Positions 8,705 to 17,300 of a DNA stretch of 64,000 bases are shown in pieces. This DNA is from Desulfobacterales bacterium (GTDB lineage Bacteria; Desulfobacterota; Desulfobacteria; Desulfobacterales; JARGFK01): NCBI GenBank assembly GCA_029211065.1, contig JARGFK010000009.1, positions 1-64,000 on the forward strand, in the 5' to 3' direction. The position numbers and the translations under genes are program-made. Position 1 is the stretch's first letter. Each line of letters opens with the position of its first letter. The notes under the pieces are model-generated. The model was not told the DNA's origin and did no database searches. It saw only the letters and a list, made by a program, of their open reading frames with translations.

Positions 8705-9280
8705 ATGAAAGACATCATTCTGGAGGCGCTCTCAGACAGCATCCGGGTCAAGGAAGCGTTCATCACCGGCCATCTCGACCGGATCATTCAGGCTGCTGAA
8801 ATGGTGGCGACCGCCATCGTTTCAGGCCATAAACTGCTTGTTTTTGGAAACGGCGGCAGCGCCGCCGACGCTCAGCATATCGCTGCGGAATTCATCAACC
8901 GCTTCCGGATCGAACGGCAGCCGCTGGCCGCCCTGGCCCTGACAACGGACACATCCATCATCACCAGCATCGCCAACGACTACCATTTTGACGAAATATT
9001 TGAAAAGCAGCTCCGGGCCCTGGGGAAAAAGGGGGACATCGCCTTAGGGATCAGCACCAGCGGCAATTCCCGCAATGTCATCCGGGCTGCTGCCGCCGCA
9101 AAAGAAATCGGACTCCTGACCGTCGGCCTGACCGGACCGGGCGGCAAATTGTCCGAGATGGTCGACTTAAATTTTGCGGTTGAATCCCGGATAACCGCCC
9201 GAATTCAGGAAGCCCACATTATGCTGGGGCATCTACTGTGCGAACTGGTGGACCGGATTCTTTTTCTGGAAAAATTTTAG
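8705..9280 (+). CDS. gmhA: D-sedoheptulose-7-phosphate isomerase (SIS domain)
   Basis: GmhA isomerises sedoheptulose 7-phosphate to D-glycero-D-manno-heptose 7-phosphate, the first step of ADP-heptose synthesis for the LPS core. The 191-residue SIS-domain protein has the hallmark FGNGGSAADAQHIAAEF near residue 49, ALTTDTSIITSIANDY, and the phosphate loop STSGNS near 119. The C-terminal EAHIMLGHLLCELVD segment is conserved in the family. It starts 40 bases after the TPR gene and ends one base before the next gene. Its presence supports a Gram-negative envelope with heptose-containing LPS. Confidence 0.93.
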   Translation: MKDIILEALSDSIRVKEAFITGHLDRIIQAAEMVATAIVSGHKLLVFGNGGSAADAQHIAAEFINRFRIERQPLAALALTTDTSIITSIANDYHFDEIFEKQLRALGKKGDIALGISTSGNSRNVIRAAAAAKEIGLLTVGLTGPGGKLSEMVDLNFAVESRITARIQEAHIMLGHLLCELVDRILFLEKF

Positions 9281-9281
9281 C

Positions 9282-10232
9282 ATGAAAAAGCCCATCAAAC
9301 CCATCGACCTGAATCACATCAAAACGCGCCCGCTTTCGGACCGTAAGAGCCTGGTTAAGGTCAATGACGCTGCCAGGCCCTGGCAAAAAGGGTCGTCATT
9401 TACAAATTTTCTCGATTCCCTGCCGAACATCCTGGCCGGCGACCATGTTCGCAAGGTGATTGCGGCAATGGCCGCCGCCGCTGAAAATGAGAAGGTCGTC
9501 ATCCTGGGAATGGGGGCCCACGTCATAAAGGTCGGGCTTAATCCGGTGGTGGTGAATTTGATGGAACGCGGCATTGTGTCGGCCGTTGCCATGAACGGCG
9601 CCGGAATTATCCATGACTTTGAGCTGGCCCTGACGGGCCAGACATCCGAAGACGTGTCTGCCTCTTTGCAGGACGGCGCTTTCGGCATGGCCGATGAAAC
9701 CGGCGTTTTCTTATGCGAGGCCATTCAATATGCCGGCCAGCAGCAGATCGGAATCGGTGAAGCTGTGGGCAGGTCCATCATCGGCAACAAACTCCCCTTT
9801 AGCGATAAAAGCATCCTGGCCGCCGGCGCCCGTTTGGGCATTCCGGTTACCGTGCATGTCGCCATCGGAACCGACATTATCCACATGCACCCGCAATTTG
9901 ACCCGGCCGCCGCCGGGGAAGCCTCCCACCGGGATTTTCGCACCTTTGCCGGCTTGGTGGCCGATCTCGAGGGCGGCGTTTACCTGAATGTCGGCTCGGC
10001 TGTCATCTTACCGGAAATTTTTCTCAAAGCCGTCAGCCTGGCCCGCAACCTGGGACACCGCTTGGACAGCTTTACCACCGTCAACATGGACTTTATCGCT
10101 CACTATCGCCCCCTGACCAATGTGGTCAAACGGCCCACCGCCGGGGGAGGCCAGGGATTTAACCTCATCGGGCACCACGAAATCCTGCTGCCCCTTATCG
10201 CCGCCGGTGTGATCGAAAAATTGGAAAGATAA
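9282..10232 (+). CDS. Conserved protein, possibly deoxyhypusine-synthase-like fold
   Basis: I do not firmly recognise this 316-residue cytoplasmic protein. It has a Rossmann-like VVILGMGAHVIKVGLNPV near residue 72, then MNGAGIIHDFELALTG near 104. That resembles, in position and chemistry, the TTAGGIEED region of deoxyhypusine synthase and its bacterial relatives. GGVYLNVGSAVILPEIF and VVKRPTAGGGQGFNLIGHHE follow. The call of a DHS-like fold is an inference. It begins one base after gmhA, so the two are surely co-transcribed, and a link with sugar-phosphate or LPS metabolism is possible. No signal peptide or membrane helix is seen. Confidence 0.55.
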   Translation: MKKPIKPIDLNHIKTRPLSDRKSLVKVNDAARPWQKGSSFTNFLDSLPNILAGDHVRKVIAAMAAAAENEKVVILGMGAHVIKVGLNPVVVNLMERGIVSAVAMNGAGIIHDFELALTGQTSEDVSASLQDGAFGMADETGVFLCEAIQYAGQQQIGIGEAVGRSIIGNKLPFSDKSILAAGARLGIPVTVHVAIGTDIIHMHPQFDPAAAGEASHRDFRTFAGLVADLEGGVYLNVGSAVILPEIFLKAVSLARNLGHRLDSFTTVNMDFIAHYRPLTNVVKRPTAGGGQGFNLIGHHEILLPLIAAGVIEKLER

Positions 10233-10307
10233 TCGCGCCTATTACAACTATTCTTAAGTATCGTAATGTATTATTTTTAATTTCACCACCCATTCGCTGC
10301 ACTCATT

Positions 10308-10532
10308 CGAGACACGGAGATTACGGAGGAACTTTTATTTTTGCCCATCGGGAGACCCCGGTTAAACTGTAAGGTTTAACTGGGCAGGCGGCGACGGGCA
10401 AAAAATCATCTCCTTAATTATCGCTGCATAAGCTGATAACGTACATAGGGTGTATATTTTGTCTGAACCGGTATCTCCCGTTCAGACAAATGGATTCATT
10501 TCTCCGTGTCCTCCGTGCCTCCGTGGTGAATC
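10308..10532. repeat. Nested inverted-repeat element / candidate structured RNA
   Basis: The 363-base spacer between convergent genes has no coding frame but is highly structured. CACGGAG-type repeats at 10311-10330 are inverted relative to TCCGTG repeats at 10502-10526. Inside lie a hairpin with arms TTTTTGCCC (10338-10346) and GGGCAAAAA (10396-10404) enclosing an 11-bp stem (10357-10367 with 10374-10384), and a second hairpin GTCTGAAC/GTTCAGAC (10461-10468, 10480-10487). Bases 10349-10363 can instead pair with 10466-10480 (13 of 15 positions). It may be a mobile intergenic element or an RNA; no known riboswitch family was recognised. Confidence 0.5.
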
Positions 10533-10595
10533 ATCTGAATAATATTAGAAGCTATTTAATTTGCCGCCCTCTGGACTCCGGCCCTCGCCCCTCAG

Positions 10596-11807
10596 CTAAT
10601 CATGTTCTTCCTTTTTTCTCCGCCGCGGCAGGGACTCCTTGGCCGCAAACATCAGCAAGAAGGCCGCCAGCAGATGCAGCGGTGCAAAAAACAGAAAGGA
10701 GATGGCGGCGCCATAGAGGTTCGCGATGACGCCCCCCAGGAGCGGACCGGTGAATGCACCGACTTCCCCGATGGTCCGACGCATGGCCTGCAATTGGGCC
10801 CGGGTGCGGTAAGGGACGATGTCGTAGGTATAGGTCGTCATGGAGCCGAGCGCCATGCCGTTGGCGATTCCCAGCATGGCCGCCAGGACCATCAGCCCCG
10901 ACGGTCCGGTTACCAGCGGATAGGCCGCAAAAGCGATCCCGGAGAGCAGGGCCGGCGGAACGGTCGCCCATTTGCGGCCGAACTTGTCCGAAATCACCCC
11001 CGCCGGAACGATCATGCCGAATGTGATGGCGCCGATGACAAAAAAGATAAAACCGACATGGGTCGCGCTGTAGCCCAGTTCATCGACCACATAGATGGGG
11101 AGCATGCTGCTGAGCACTTCGGAGCGCAGCATGGCGCCGAAGGTGGCAAGGATTAAAACAAGATAGGTTCCACGAAAATAACGCTCGATTTGATCGAGCC
11201 GGGCAAAATTAAAAACCTCCCGACGGGAAACGGCCGCGCGCTCATGGGTCTCCTGGACCGTTGCTGAAATAGCCAGAACCACCGCCGCCATGGCGGCAAA
11301 TATTAAAAACAGGCTCCGAAACCCCCAGGTGTCCAGAATAATGCCGCCGATGGCCGGCCCCAGCGCCGTTCCCGAGGCATGGATGCCGAACAGGGCGCTC
11401 ATCTGGCGGCCGCGCTGGTCCACCTTTACCAGGTCGATGGCCGCCAGTTCCCGACCAAGCCGCCACAGGGTCAGGCCCACGCCCCAGCAGCACTGGGAAA
11501 GCAGAATGATCCAGAAGGACGGTGCAAAGGCTGTCGCCACCGTGCTGATAACAGCGATAGCGGCCCCAATCATCATACCCATGCGAAAACCGGTCCGGTC
11601 CAGCAGCATGCCCGAAGGGATCATCGATACGGCCCGCCCCAGCACCTGGGCGGTCACCACCTGGGCCGCCAGCCCCATGGAAACCCCGAATGTCCGACCC
11701 AAGAGAGGCACCGCCGGAACGATCATCCCGATCCCCAGGGCCATGATCAAGGACGGAAGGTATATTTGGAAAACAGCCTGCCGGGCTTGTCTGGAGAGTA
11801 TCTGCAT
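10596..11807 (-). CDS. MFS transporter
   Basis: The 403-residue protein has about 12 hydrophobic segments and belongs to the major facilitator superfamily, a proton-coupled inner-membrane carrier. The loop between helices 2 and 3 reads GMLLDRTGFRMGM, a version of the GxLaDrxGrkxxl motif, and its second-half counterpart is GVISDKFGRKW. The gene starts one base after the isochorismatase-type gene, so it is the last cistron of the ubiD operon. It may move the substrate or product of that pathway. Its specificity is unknown; drug-efflux type sequences look similar. Confidence 0.85.
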   Translation of the reverse strand: MQILSRQARQAVFQIYLPSLIMALGIGMIVPAVPLLGRTFGVSMGLAAQVVTAQVLGRAVSMIPSGMLLDRTGFRMGMMIGAAIAVISTVATAFAPSFWIILLSQCCWGVGLTLWRLGRELAAIDLVKVDQRGRQMSALFGIHASGTALGPAIGGIILDTWGFRSLFLIFAAMAAVVLAISATVQETHERAAVSRREVFNFARLDQIERYFRGTYLVLILATFGAMLRSEVLSSMLPIYVVDELGYSATHVGFIFFVIGAITFGMIVPAGVISDKFGRKWATVPPALLSGIAFAAYPLVTGPSGLMVLAAMLGIANGMALGSMTTYTYDIVPYRTRAQLQAMRRTIGEVGAFTGPLLGGVIANLYGAAISFLFFAPLHLLAAFLLMFAAKESLPRRRKKEEHD

Positions 11808-11808
11808 G

Positions 11809-12504
11809 TCAGTTCAGAATGGTTTCACTCAGATGTGCCTTGACTTCCTGAAGGTGCATGACATCGGCATATTTATGATGCAGATCAAACAGGTTGACCT
11901 TATGGGAAAGTAGGCTGCGGTCAAAACAGCATTCTTCCACCACAACCGCATGAAAGCCGTATGAATAGGCATCCACCACGCTGGCCCGCACACATCCGCT
12001 GGTGCTTTCACCGCAGACGATAACGCTGTCCACTCCGAGCCGGGTCAGATAGGCAATCAATGGTGTGCCGAAAAAGGCGCTGGCACGCTCTTTCCGGATA
12101 ATGAGATCCTGCGGCCGTGGACTGAATTCCGCCTTGATTTCATATGCCCGGGGACTAAGTTTGCGGGCCTTTCGATGGGTGGCATGCACAGCTGTGTTTT
12201 GAGTTTTTTTGCGGATGTCATTGGTGGTGTAGATGACCGGGATGTTTTTAGAACGGACCAGGGCCAGCAGGTCCTGAATGGGCTGGATGGCATCCCAGGC
12301 GAAACTGCCGCATGAACTTGGATGGGTCTTTACGGCCTCATGAACCGGCAGCGGACCGCCCTCAAATACCAGATTGTATAAATCGATGGCCAGCAAGATC
12401 GGTTTAGAACCGATATAGGTCTTTCTTTTGTAGGCGCTGTAGATATCCAGAATCTCCGGATCGACAATATCTTTCCAGCAGTGGTCTTCAAATGCATCGG
12501 TCAT
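11809..12504 (-). CDS. Isochorismatase-type cysteine hydrolase
   Basis: This family hydrolyses amides or enol ethers (nicotinamide, N-carbamoylsarcosine, maleamate, isochorismate). The Asp-Lys-Cys triad is visible: the Asp in LAIDLYN, the Lys in IIRKERASAFFGT, and the Cys in GESTSGCVRAS, with 231 residues in total. The KERASAFFGT segment resembles N-carbamoylsarcosine amidase and its relatives. The frame opens at 12564, but the ATG at 12504 has GAGGAAG five bases upstream and is preferred. Being between a zinc-ribbon/UbiD pair and an MFS carrier, it probably serves the same catabolic route. An aromatic or heterocyclic amide is a reasonable guess, not a demonstration. Confidence 0.85.
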   Translation of the reverse strand: MTDAFEDHCWKDIVDPEILDIYSAYKRKTYIGSKPILLAIDLYNLVFEGGPLPVHEAVKTHPSSCGSFAWDAIQPIQDLLALVRSKNIPVIYTTNDIRKKTQNTAVHATHRKARKLSPRAYEIKAEFSPRPQDLIIRKERASAFFGTPLIAYLTRLGVDSVIVCGESTSGCVRASVVDAYSYGFHAVVVEECCFDRSLLSHKVNLFDLHHKYADVMHLQEVKAHLSETILN

Positions 12505-12584
12505 GTTTCTTCCTCGATACGAGGCCGTTGAAAAATACCCCTTCTGCCGATTGAGACGGAACATGATTTTGACAGATGCCTATA

Positions 12585-12740
12585 TCAGTCGCTGTCGATC
12601 ACGTCCCTGGCCTCTTTGTCCAGGAACCTTTCGCTGCAAAAGGGGCACATGAGCTTGCGCGGCTGGAACCGGAAATCATCCTTGGCGGCATAGAATTTTC
12701 GGTCGCATTTAGGGCACACCACCCAGAAAATTTTAGCCAT
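12585..12740 (-). CDS. Zinc-ribbon microprotein of the ubiD operon (51 aa)
   Basis: The short frame begins MAKIFWVVCPKCDRKF and contains a second CPFC about 22 residues later, a compact four-Cys zinc ribbon, and ends in an acidic tail. It lies 14 bases downstream of the ubiD stop and before the hydrolase gene. Known hydroxyarylic acid decarboxylases of the VdcBCD type have a UbiD-like large subunit (C) and a small Cys-rich subunit (D). By analogy this protein may be an accessory subunit of the neighbouring UbiD enzyme, but its sequence is not clearly VdcD. Confidence 0.65.
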   Translation of the reverse strand: MAKIFWVVCPKCDRKFYAAKDDFRFQPRKLMCPFCSERFLDKEARDVIDSD

Positions 12741-12754
12741 AATCGTCCCCTTTC

Positions 12755-14152
12755 TCAGCCTATAAAATCTTTGAGGTCGATCCGGTCCATCACGTCGGCC
12801 GGAATATTGATCCTTTCGGAAAACGGCCGGTTGACCGGCCGGGTCGCGTCAATGATCATTTTGCCGCCCACGGCATGTTTGACCGCGGAAGGATCCAGGG
12901 CCCCGCCCCGTGCGTTCTTGATGATATTGATATCCAGGTCCGGCTGCACCCGGGTCGCCATGGCCCACAGCACGTCGCGTTCATTAAAGGGATCGACGTC
13001 ATCATCCACCACGATCACGTGTTTGAGTTCGTCATGATGGGGAAAAGCCGCCATACCGGCAACGATTCCTTCGCCGTCAACCCGCTGATGCAGTGAAATA
13101 TAGGCATGGAAGCGGCAGCAGCCTGAAATCGGAAAATGAACCGCTTTGACGCCCGGCACCGCCCGTTTGATCTCCTCGTATATGCCGGCCTCCTTGGGAA
13201 TGCCGCCTAAAATAGCCGTATCCGCATGCCCCACTAAAATGTTCAGGTAGATGGGGTCCCTGCGGTGGGTGACGGCCGTTATTTTAACCGACGGCGACCA
13301 GCGCTGGGGGCCATAGTAACCGGTAAATTCACCGAACGGCCCTTCTGCATCCCGCTGGTTGGGCAGTATTTCACCCTCGACAATGACTTCCGCATCGGCC
13401 GGCACCAGCAGCCGTTCTCCGTAAGTTTCTGAAGGGACCAGCCGCAGCGGTTCGCCGATGACGCCGCCGATGGTCTCATACTCATCGACCTCCATGGAAC
13501 TGATGGCCTCGGAACCCAGATAAAATCCGGGATGATGACCCGGCACGTGGGCGATCGGCAGGGGCTTGCCTTGTTCCTGGGCGCGCATGTAATAATTCCA
13601 TAAATGCCGCGGCGACATCCAGATGCGCGACTCCGTTTTGCCGGCCACGATCATGCGATGGTGGGATGAATTGTAATTTTTGCCGGTATCGGGGTCCGCC
13701 GCAACCACCGCATCCGGAAGATAGGGATAGCCGTCCATCTCATGATGCGTCACCACCGGCAGGTCCCTGAGGTCGACATCAGCGCCTGTAATGACCACTT
13801 CCTTAACCGGCGCAGCACTCTTGTCGATCACCACCGGCTTTTGCGGCTGCAGGCATCTTTCGGCAAATTTGAAACTGGTCTCCATGCGCCACTGTTCCCG
13901 GTCCAGGCCCAGCGCAACGGCGCAATACTGGCGCATGGCAAAAATGTTGGTGGCGACTTTGAAACCGCTTTTCCGGCCTTTTACATTTTTCACATTTTCA
14001 AAAATCAGAAATGGAAAACGGCCTTCATTCTCAAGTTTTTGCTGGATGGCCGTTATCTCGAATTTGGGATCGACTTCATTTTTAACCACAATGACTTCAT
14101 CGGGCATTTCCTTCTGAAGCTTTTTAATAAAAGATCTCAGATCCGCAGCCAT
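12755..14152 (-). CDS. UbiD-family (de)carboxylase
   Basis: The 465-residue protein belongs to the UbiD family, prenylated-FMN enzymes that reversibly decarboxylate aromatic or alpha,beta-unsaturated acids. Typical segments are ENVKN near residue 40, the glycine-rich HVPGHHPGFYLG, EGPFGEFTGYYGP with the catalytic Glu region, and VVDDDVDPFNERDVLWA metal-binding acids. The frame opens at a TTG at 14173, but the ATG at 14152 follows GGGAGGGCAAGG and is preferred. It heads a four-gene operon with a good promoter at 14227-14255. No UbiX flavin prenyltransferase is adjacent. The substrate could be a phenolic acid in aromatic degradation. Confidence 0.9.
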   Translation of the reverse strand: MAADLRSFIKKLQKEMPDEVIVVKNEVDPKFEITAIQQKLENEGRFPFLIFENVKNVKGRKSGFKVATNIFAMRQYCAVALGLDREQWRMETSFKFAERCLQPQKPVVIDKSAAPVKEVVITGADVDLRDLPVVTHHEMDGYPYLPDAVVAADPDTGKNYNSSHHRMIVAGKTESRIWMSPRHLWNYYMRAQEQGKPLPIAHVPGHHPGFYLGSEAISSMEVDEYETIGGVIGEPLRLVPSETYGERLLVPADAEVIVEGEILPNQRDAEGPFGEFTGYYGPQRWSPSVKITAVTHRRDPIYLNILVGHADTAILGGIPKEAGIYEEIKRAVPGVKAVHFPISGCCRFHAYISLHQRVDGEGIVAGMAAFPHHDELKHVIVVDDDVDPFNERDVLWAMATRVQPDLDINIIKNARGGALDPSAVKHAVGGKMIIDATRPVNRPFSERINIPADVMDRIDLKDFIG

Positions 14153-14226
14153 ACCTTGCCCTCCCTTTTTCAAAGAAATACTTACGCGTCAAACCCATTG
14201 AAATTTCGTTAAAATACGGCTTGCTG

Positions 14227-14255
14227 ACTATAAAAAAGCAGATGGAAGGTGTCAA
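14227..14255 (-). promoter_or_regulatory. Sigma-70-type promoter for the ubiD operon
   Basis: Read on the minus strand, TTGACA (14255-14250) and TATAGT (14232-14227) are separated by 17 bases, about 75 bases before the ubiD start. This is close to consensus. Confidence 0.55.
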
Positions 14256-14517
14256 GCCCAAAGAAATTATTGAAAATCACCGCCTATTTAACTGGAAAAT
14301 CCTTTTCGGCCTTACGTTTCCGTTGAACCGAGCGCCCATATCCTTTTCGGGAATACGCCGCCGGCAAATTGATTTGTTTTGGTGGAATATAGTTCCGATG
14401 AACGCTTGACTTCAAACCAAAAACATAAGAGTATGGCCATTGATTTTATGAATAGTATACCTATTTTTAATTCAACCCATAAAGGTTAAAAATAGTTTTG
14501 AACAGGGGGAATATTGA
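14256..14517. other. Divergent intergenic region ubiD / fmdB-like
   Basis: With the ubiD promoter this forms a 365-base divergent spacer. On the plus strand a weak promoter-like pair TTGACT (14406-14411) and GAGTAT (14429-14434) precedes the FmdB-like gene. The 62-codon frame at 14221-14409 has no start signal or recognisable sequence and is not called as a gene. Confidence 0.4.
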
Positions 14518-14748
14518 ATGCCGATCTATGAGTTTCGTTGTAAAAAATGCAACCGGGAGTTTGAATATCTGGTTTTTGGCAGCGACAAACCTGTCTGCCC
14601 GTGCTGTAAGAGCAAGAACGTCGGAAAACTGATGTCTGCATGCGGGTTTGTCAGTAAGGGCGGCAGCGGGGAAACCATGCGCTCATCCGCATCCGCATCC
14701 TCCTGTGGCGGCTGTTCGGCCGGCAGTTGTGCGGGATGCGGGCACTGA
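14518..14748 (+). CDS. FmdB-family zinc-ribbon protein
   Basis: The 76-residue protein begins MPIYEFRCKKCNREFEYL and has the second Cys pair CPCC, the putative regulatory FmdB zinc ribbon. The tail is unusually Cys/Gly rich (CGGCSAGSCAGCGH), giving extra metal-binding potential. The function of the family is unsettled; it was named from a formamidase operon regulator in Methylophilus. The ATG at 14518 has AGGGGGAA upstream. Its stop overlaps the hemC start (TGATG), so it is the first gene of the tetrapyrrole operon and may act there as a small metal or regulatory protein. Confidence 0.88.
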   Translation: MPIYEFRCKKCNREFEYLVFGSDKPVCPCCKSKNVGKLMSACGFVSKGGSGETMRSSASASSCGGCSAGSCAGCGH

Positions 14749-15695
14749 TGCCGGCAACCGTTAAAATAGGAACCAGGGGCAGCCAACTCGCACTCTGGCA
14801 GGCCCACTGGGTGCGGTCCGCCATCCAGAGGATGAATCCTTCCCTTTTGATTGAAATTGTTACGATCAAAACCAAGGGGGATAAAATTCTGGACACGCCG
14901 CTTGCCTTGGTAGGCGGCAAGGGGCTTTTTGTAAAAGAAATTGAAGAAGCGCTCAGCGACGGGCGCATCGATCTCGCGGTTCACAGTTTAAAGGACATGC
15001 CGGCAGACATCCCGGCGGGGTTATGCATCGGCCCGATTCCAAAGCGGGAGAGCCCCCAGGACGCTCTGATATCCAAATCCGGCCTGCCGCTGGCACAGTT
15101 GCGAAACGGCGCCCGCATCGGGACCAGCAGCCTCCGGCGCGCCGCCCAGTTGCTCCACCGGAGACCGGATATTATCATCCTGCCGTTAAGGGGCAACCTC
15201 GACACCCGTATCCGCAAGCTTGAAACTGAAGATATCGACGCCATTGTCCTGGCGGCTGCCGGCCTCAGGCGACTCAACCTTGAGAATAAAATAACCGAAT
15301 ACCTGGATGACGCGGTAATGCTCCCCGCCGTCGGCCAGGGCGCTTTGTGCATTGAACTCAGAAAAGACGACGCCCGCACCGCCGCGGCTGTTGCAGGCCT
15401 CAACCACCCGGCAACCCAAACGGTCGTGAGGGGGGAACGGGCTTTTTTAAATCGCCTGGAAGGCGGCTGCCAGGTCCCCATTGCCGCCCATGGCGCCATA
15501 AAAAACAACGACTTTACCCTCCAGGGTCTGGTTGCCAATCTGGATGGGACCACTATTATCCGGGATAGATTATCAGGCCCCGCAGCAGAATCTGAAAAAA
15601 TCGGCACTACCCTGGCCGAACGCCTGCTGTCCATGGGCGCCAAAAAAATATTGGATGAACTGAAAGCGAATGAACAAGCACCAACCCAAAGGTAA
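14748..15695 (+). CDS. hemC: Hydroxymethylbilane synthase (porphobilinogen deaminase)
   Basis: HemC polymerises four porphobilinogens into hydroxymethylbilane on a dipyrromethane cofactor. The 315-residue protein has KIGTRGSQLALWQ at the start and GKGLFVKEIEEAL near 60. HSLKDMP near 85 carries the catalytic aspartate. GTSSLRRAAQL is also seen, and the cofactor-bearing Cys is in RLEGGCQVPIAAH near 240. The frame opens earlier, but the ATG at 14748 overlapping the FmdB-like stop starts right at the conserved domain. The 3' end overlaps the next gene by 26 bases. Confidence 0.95.
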   Translation: MPATVKIGTRGSQLALWQAHWVRSAIQRMNPSLLIEIVTIKTKGDKILDTPLALVGGKGLFVKEIEEALSDGRIDLAVHSLKDMPADIPAGLCIGPIPKRESPQDALISKSGLPLAQLRNGARIGTSSLRRAAQLLHRRPDIIILPLRGNLDTRIRKLETEDIDAIVLAAAGLRRLNLENKITEYLDDAVMLPAVGQGALCIELRKDDARTAAAVAGLNHPATQTVVRGERAFLNRLEGGCQVPIAAHGAIKNNDFTLQGLVANLDGTTIIRDRLSGPAAESEKIGTTLAERLLSMGAKKILDELKANEQAPTQR

Positions 15696-17199
15696 AGTTT
15701 ACCTCGTCGGCGCCGGTCCGGGTCACCCGGATTTAATTACCCTACGGGGCAAGGATTGTATTCAAAGGGCGGATGTTATCATCTACGATTATCTTGCATC
15801 GCCCGCCCTGCTCAAGCATGCCTCTGAAAAAGCCGAATTGATCTATGTCGGCAAGAAAGAGGGGCACCACACTTTGCCACAGCCGGAAATCAATGATCTG
15901 ATCATCAGCAAGGCCCGGCAGGGACTTACCGTAGTCCGTCTGAAAGGCGGCGATCCCTTTATTTTCGGCCGCGGCGGTGAGGAAGCGGAAGCCCTCGTCA
16001 AGGAGAACATCCCTTTTGAAGTGGTTCCGGGAGTGACCTCCGCCATTGCGGCGCCGGCTTATGCCGGCATCCCCCTTACCCACCGGGATTTCACATCCAC
16101 CCTGGCCTTTGTCACCGGGCATGAGAAAACGGCTAAGAGAAAATCGAACATCAATTGGAAAGCGCTTGCCAAGGGCATCGGCACCATCGTCTTTTTCATG
16201 GGGGTAAAAAATCTGCCGAATATCACTCAAAAGCTGATGGCGCATGGCATGCCCGCCGACACCCCGGTGGGATTGATCCGCTGGGGCACCACACCCCAAC
16301 AGATGACGGTTACCGGCACCCTGGCCACCATCGTTGAACGGGTCAAAGCCGCCGGCCTGAAAGCCCCGGCGATTACAGTCGTCGGCCGGGTGGTACAGTT
16401 GCGGGAAACATTGAAGTGGGTTGAAACCCGACCCCTGCTGGGGAAAAAAATCGTGGTCACCCGCGCCCGCGAGCAGGCCAGCGACCTGGTAAAAGAGCTC
16501 TCTGAACTGGGCGCGGACTGCCTGGAATACCCCACCATCAAAGTCGCCGCGCCCGATGACCGGGCCCTTTTGGACAGCGCCATCGAAAATCTTTCCGCTT
16601 ACGACTGGCTGGTCTTTACCAGTGTGAACGCAGTGGATTTTTTCTTCAAACGCCTGTTTGAAAAAAACAAGGATGTGCGCGCCCTCGGCCGCCTGCAGAC
16701 CGCAACCATCGGCCCTGCAACGGAGGGGCGGCTATTTAGTTTCGGCATCAAAAGCGACATCGTTCCCCAGGACTACCGGGCCGAATCCGTGGTGGCCGCT
16801 TTTGCCGCTATCGACGTCAAAAACAAAAAGATGCTGCTGCCCCGCGCCAAAGAAGCCAGGCCGGTCCTGCCCGCTGAACTGGAAAAGATGGGGGCTGTTG
16901 TGGACGACATCCCGGTCTATTGCACCCTTGCGGTCAGCGACAATGCCGAAAGACTCATCCAACTGCTTGAGGATAAGGAAGTCGACCTGATTACGTTTAC
17001 CAGTTCCTCAACGGCCAAAAATTTCAAGTCGCTCTTACCGCAGGAAAAGTTTAAATCGCTTTTAAAGGATGTCGCCGTCGCCAGCATCGGGCCGATAACT
17101 TCCGAAACCGCTCAAAAGCTGGGATTCAAAGTTCACATTACCGCCGAAGACTACACCATCCCCGGACTGTGCCAGGCCATTCAGGAATATTTCACTTAA
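15670..17199 (+). CDS. cobA-hemD: Fused uroporphyrinogen-III C-methyltransferase / uroporphyrinogen-III synthase
   Basis: The 509-residue fusion has an N-terminal SUMT domain (about 1-245) with VYLVGAGPGHPDLITLRG, RLKGGDPFIFGRGGEEAE and VVPGVTSAIAAPAYAGIPLTHR. It also has a C-terminal HemD domain (about 255-505) with KIVVTRAREQASDL, FTSVNAV and LITFTSSSTAKNF. It therefore cyclises hydroxymethylbilane to uroporphyrinogen III and methylates it to precorrin-2, the branch point to siroheme, cobalamin and, in many sulfate reducers, heme by the siroheme-dependent route. Overlap with hemC implies coupled translation. The same fusion is common in Gram-positive and deltaproteobacterial genomes. Confidence 0.95.
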   Translation: MNKHQPKGKVYLVGAGPGHPDLITLRGKDCIQRADVIIYDYLASPALLKHASEKAELIYVGKKEGHHTLPQPEINDLIISKARQGLTVVRLKGGDPFIFGRGGEEAEALVKENIPFEVVPGVTSAIAAPAYAGIPLTHRDFTSTLAFVTGHEKTAKRKSNINWKALAKGIGTIVFFMGVKNLPNITQKLMAHGMPADTPVGLIRWGTTPQQMTVTGTLATIVERVKAAGLKAPAITVVGRVVQLRETLKWVETRPLLGKKIVVTRAREQASDLVKELSELGADCLEYPTIKVAAPDDRALLDSAIENLSAYDWLVFTSVNAVDFFFKRLFEKNKDVRALGRLQTATIGPATEGRLFSFGIKSDIVPQDYRAESVVAAFAAIDVKNKKMLLPRAKEARPVLPAELEKMGAVVDDIPVYCTLAVSDNAERLIQLLEDKEVDLITFTSSSTAKNFKSLLPQEKFKSLLKDVAVASIGPITSETAQKLGFKVHITAEDYTIPGLCQAIQEYFT

Positions 17200-17270
17200 G
17201 CTGATAAAATATAGCTCTCCTCCTCCCTCCTGACGATAACAGGGTATCCAGTCGTAGACGAATAAAAAAG

Positions 17271-17300
17271 TTGCCTAAATATGCATTAATGGACTATATT
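17271..17300 (+). promoter_or_regulatory. Possible promoter of the DUF433/DUF5615 pair
   Basis: TTGCCT (17271-17276) and TATATT (17295-17300) with an 18-base spacer lie about 80 bases before the antitoxin start. It is a consensus match only. Confidence 0.3.

Noticed and set aside
10350-10400. Cyclic-di-GMP (GEMM) or other known riboswitch
   Set aside because: The consensus core bases of GEMM and other families I know are not present, and no gene follows in the right orientation.
14221-14409. 62-codon frame between ubiD and the FmdB-like gene
   Set aside because: It starts inside the ubiD promoter, has no ribosome site and no recognisable sequence.
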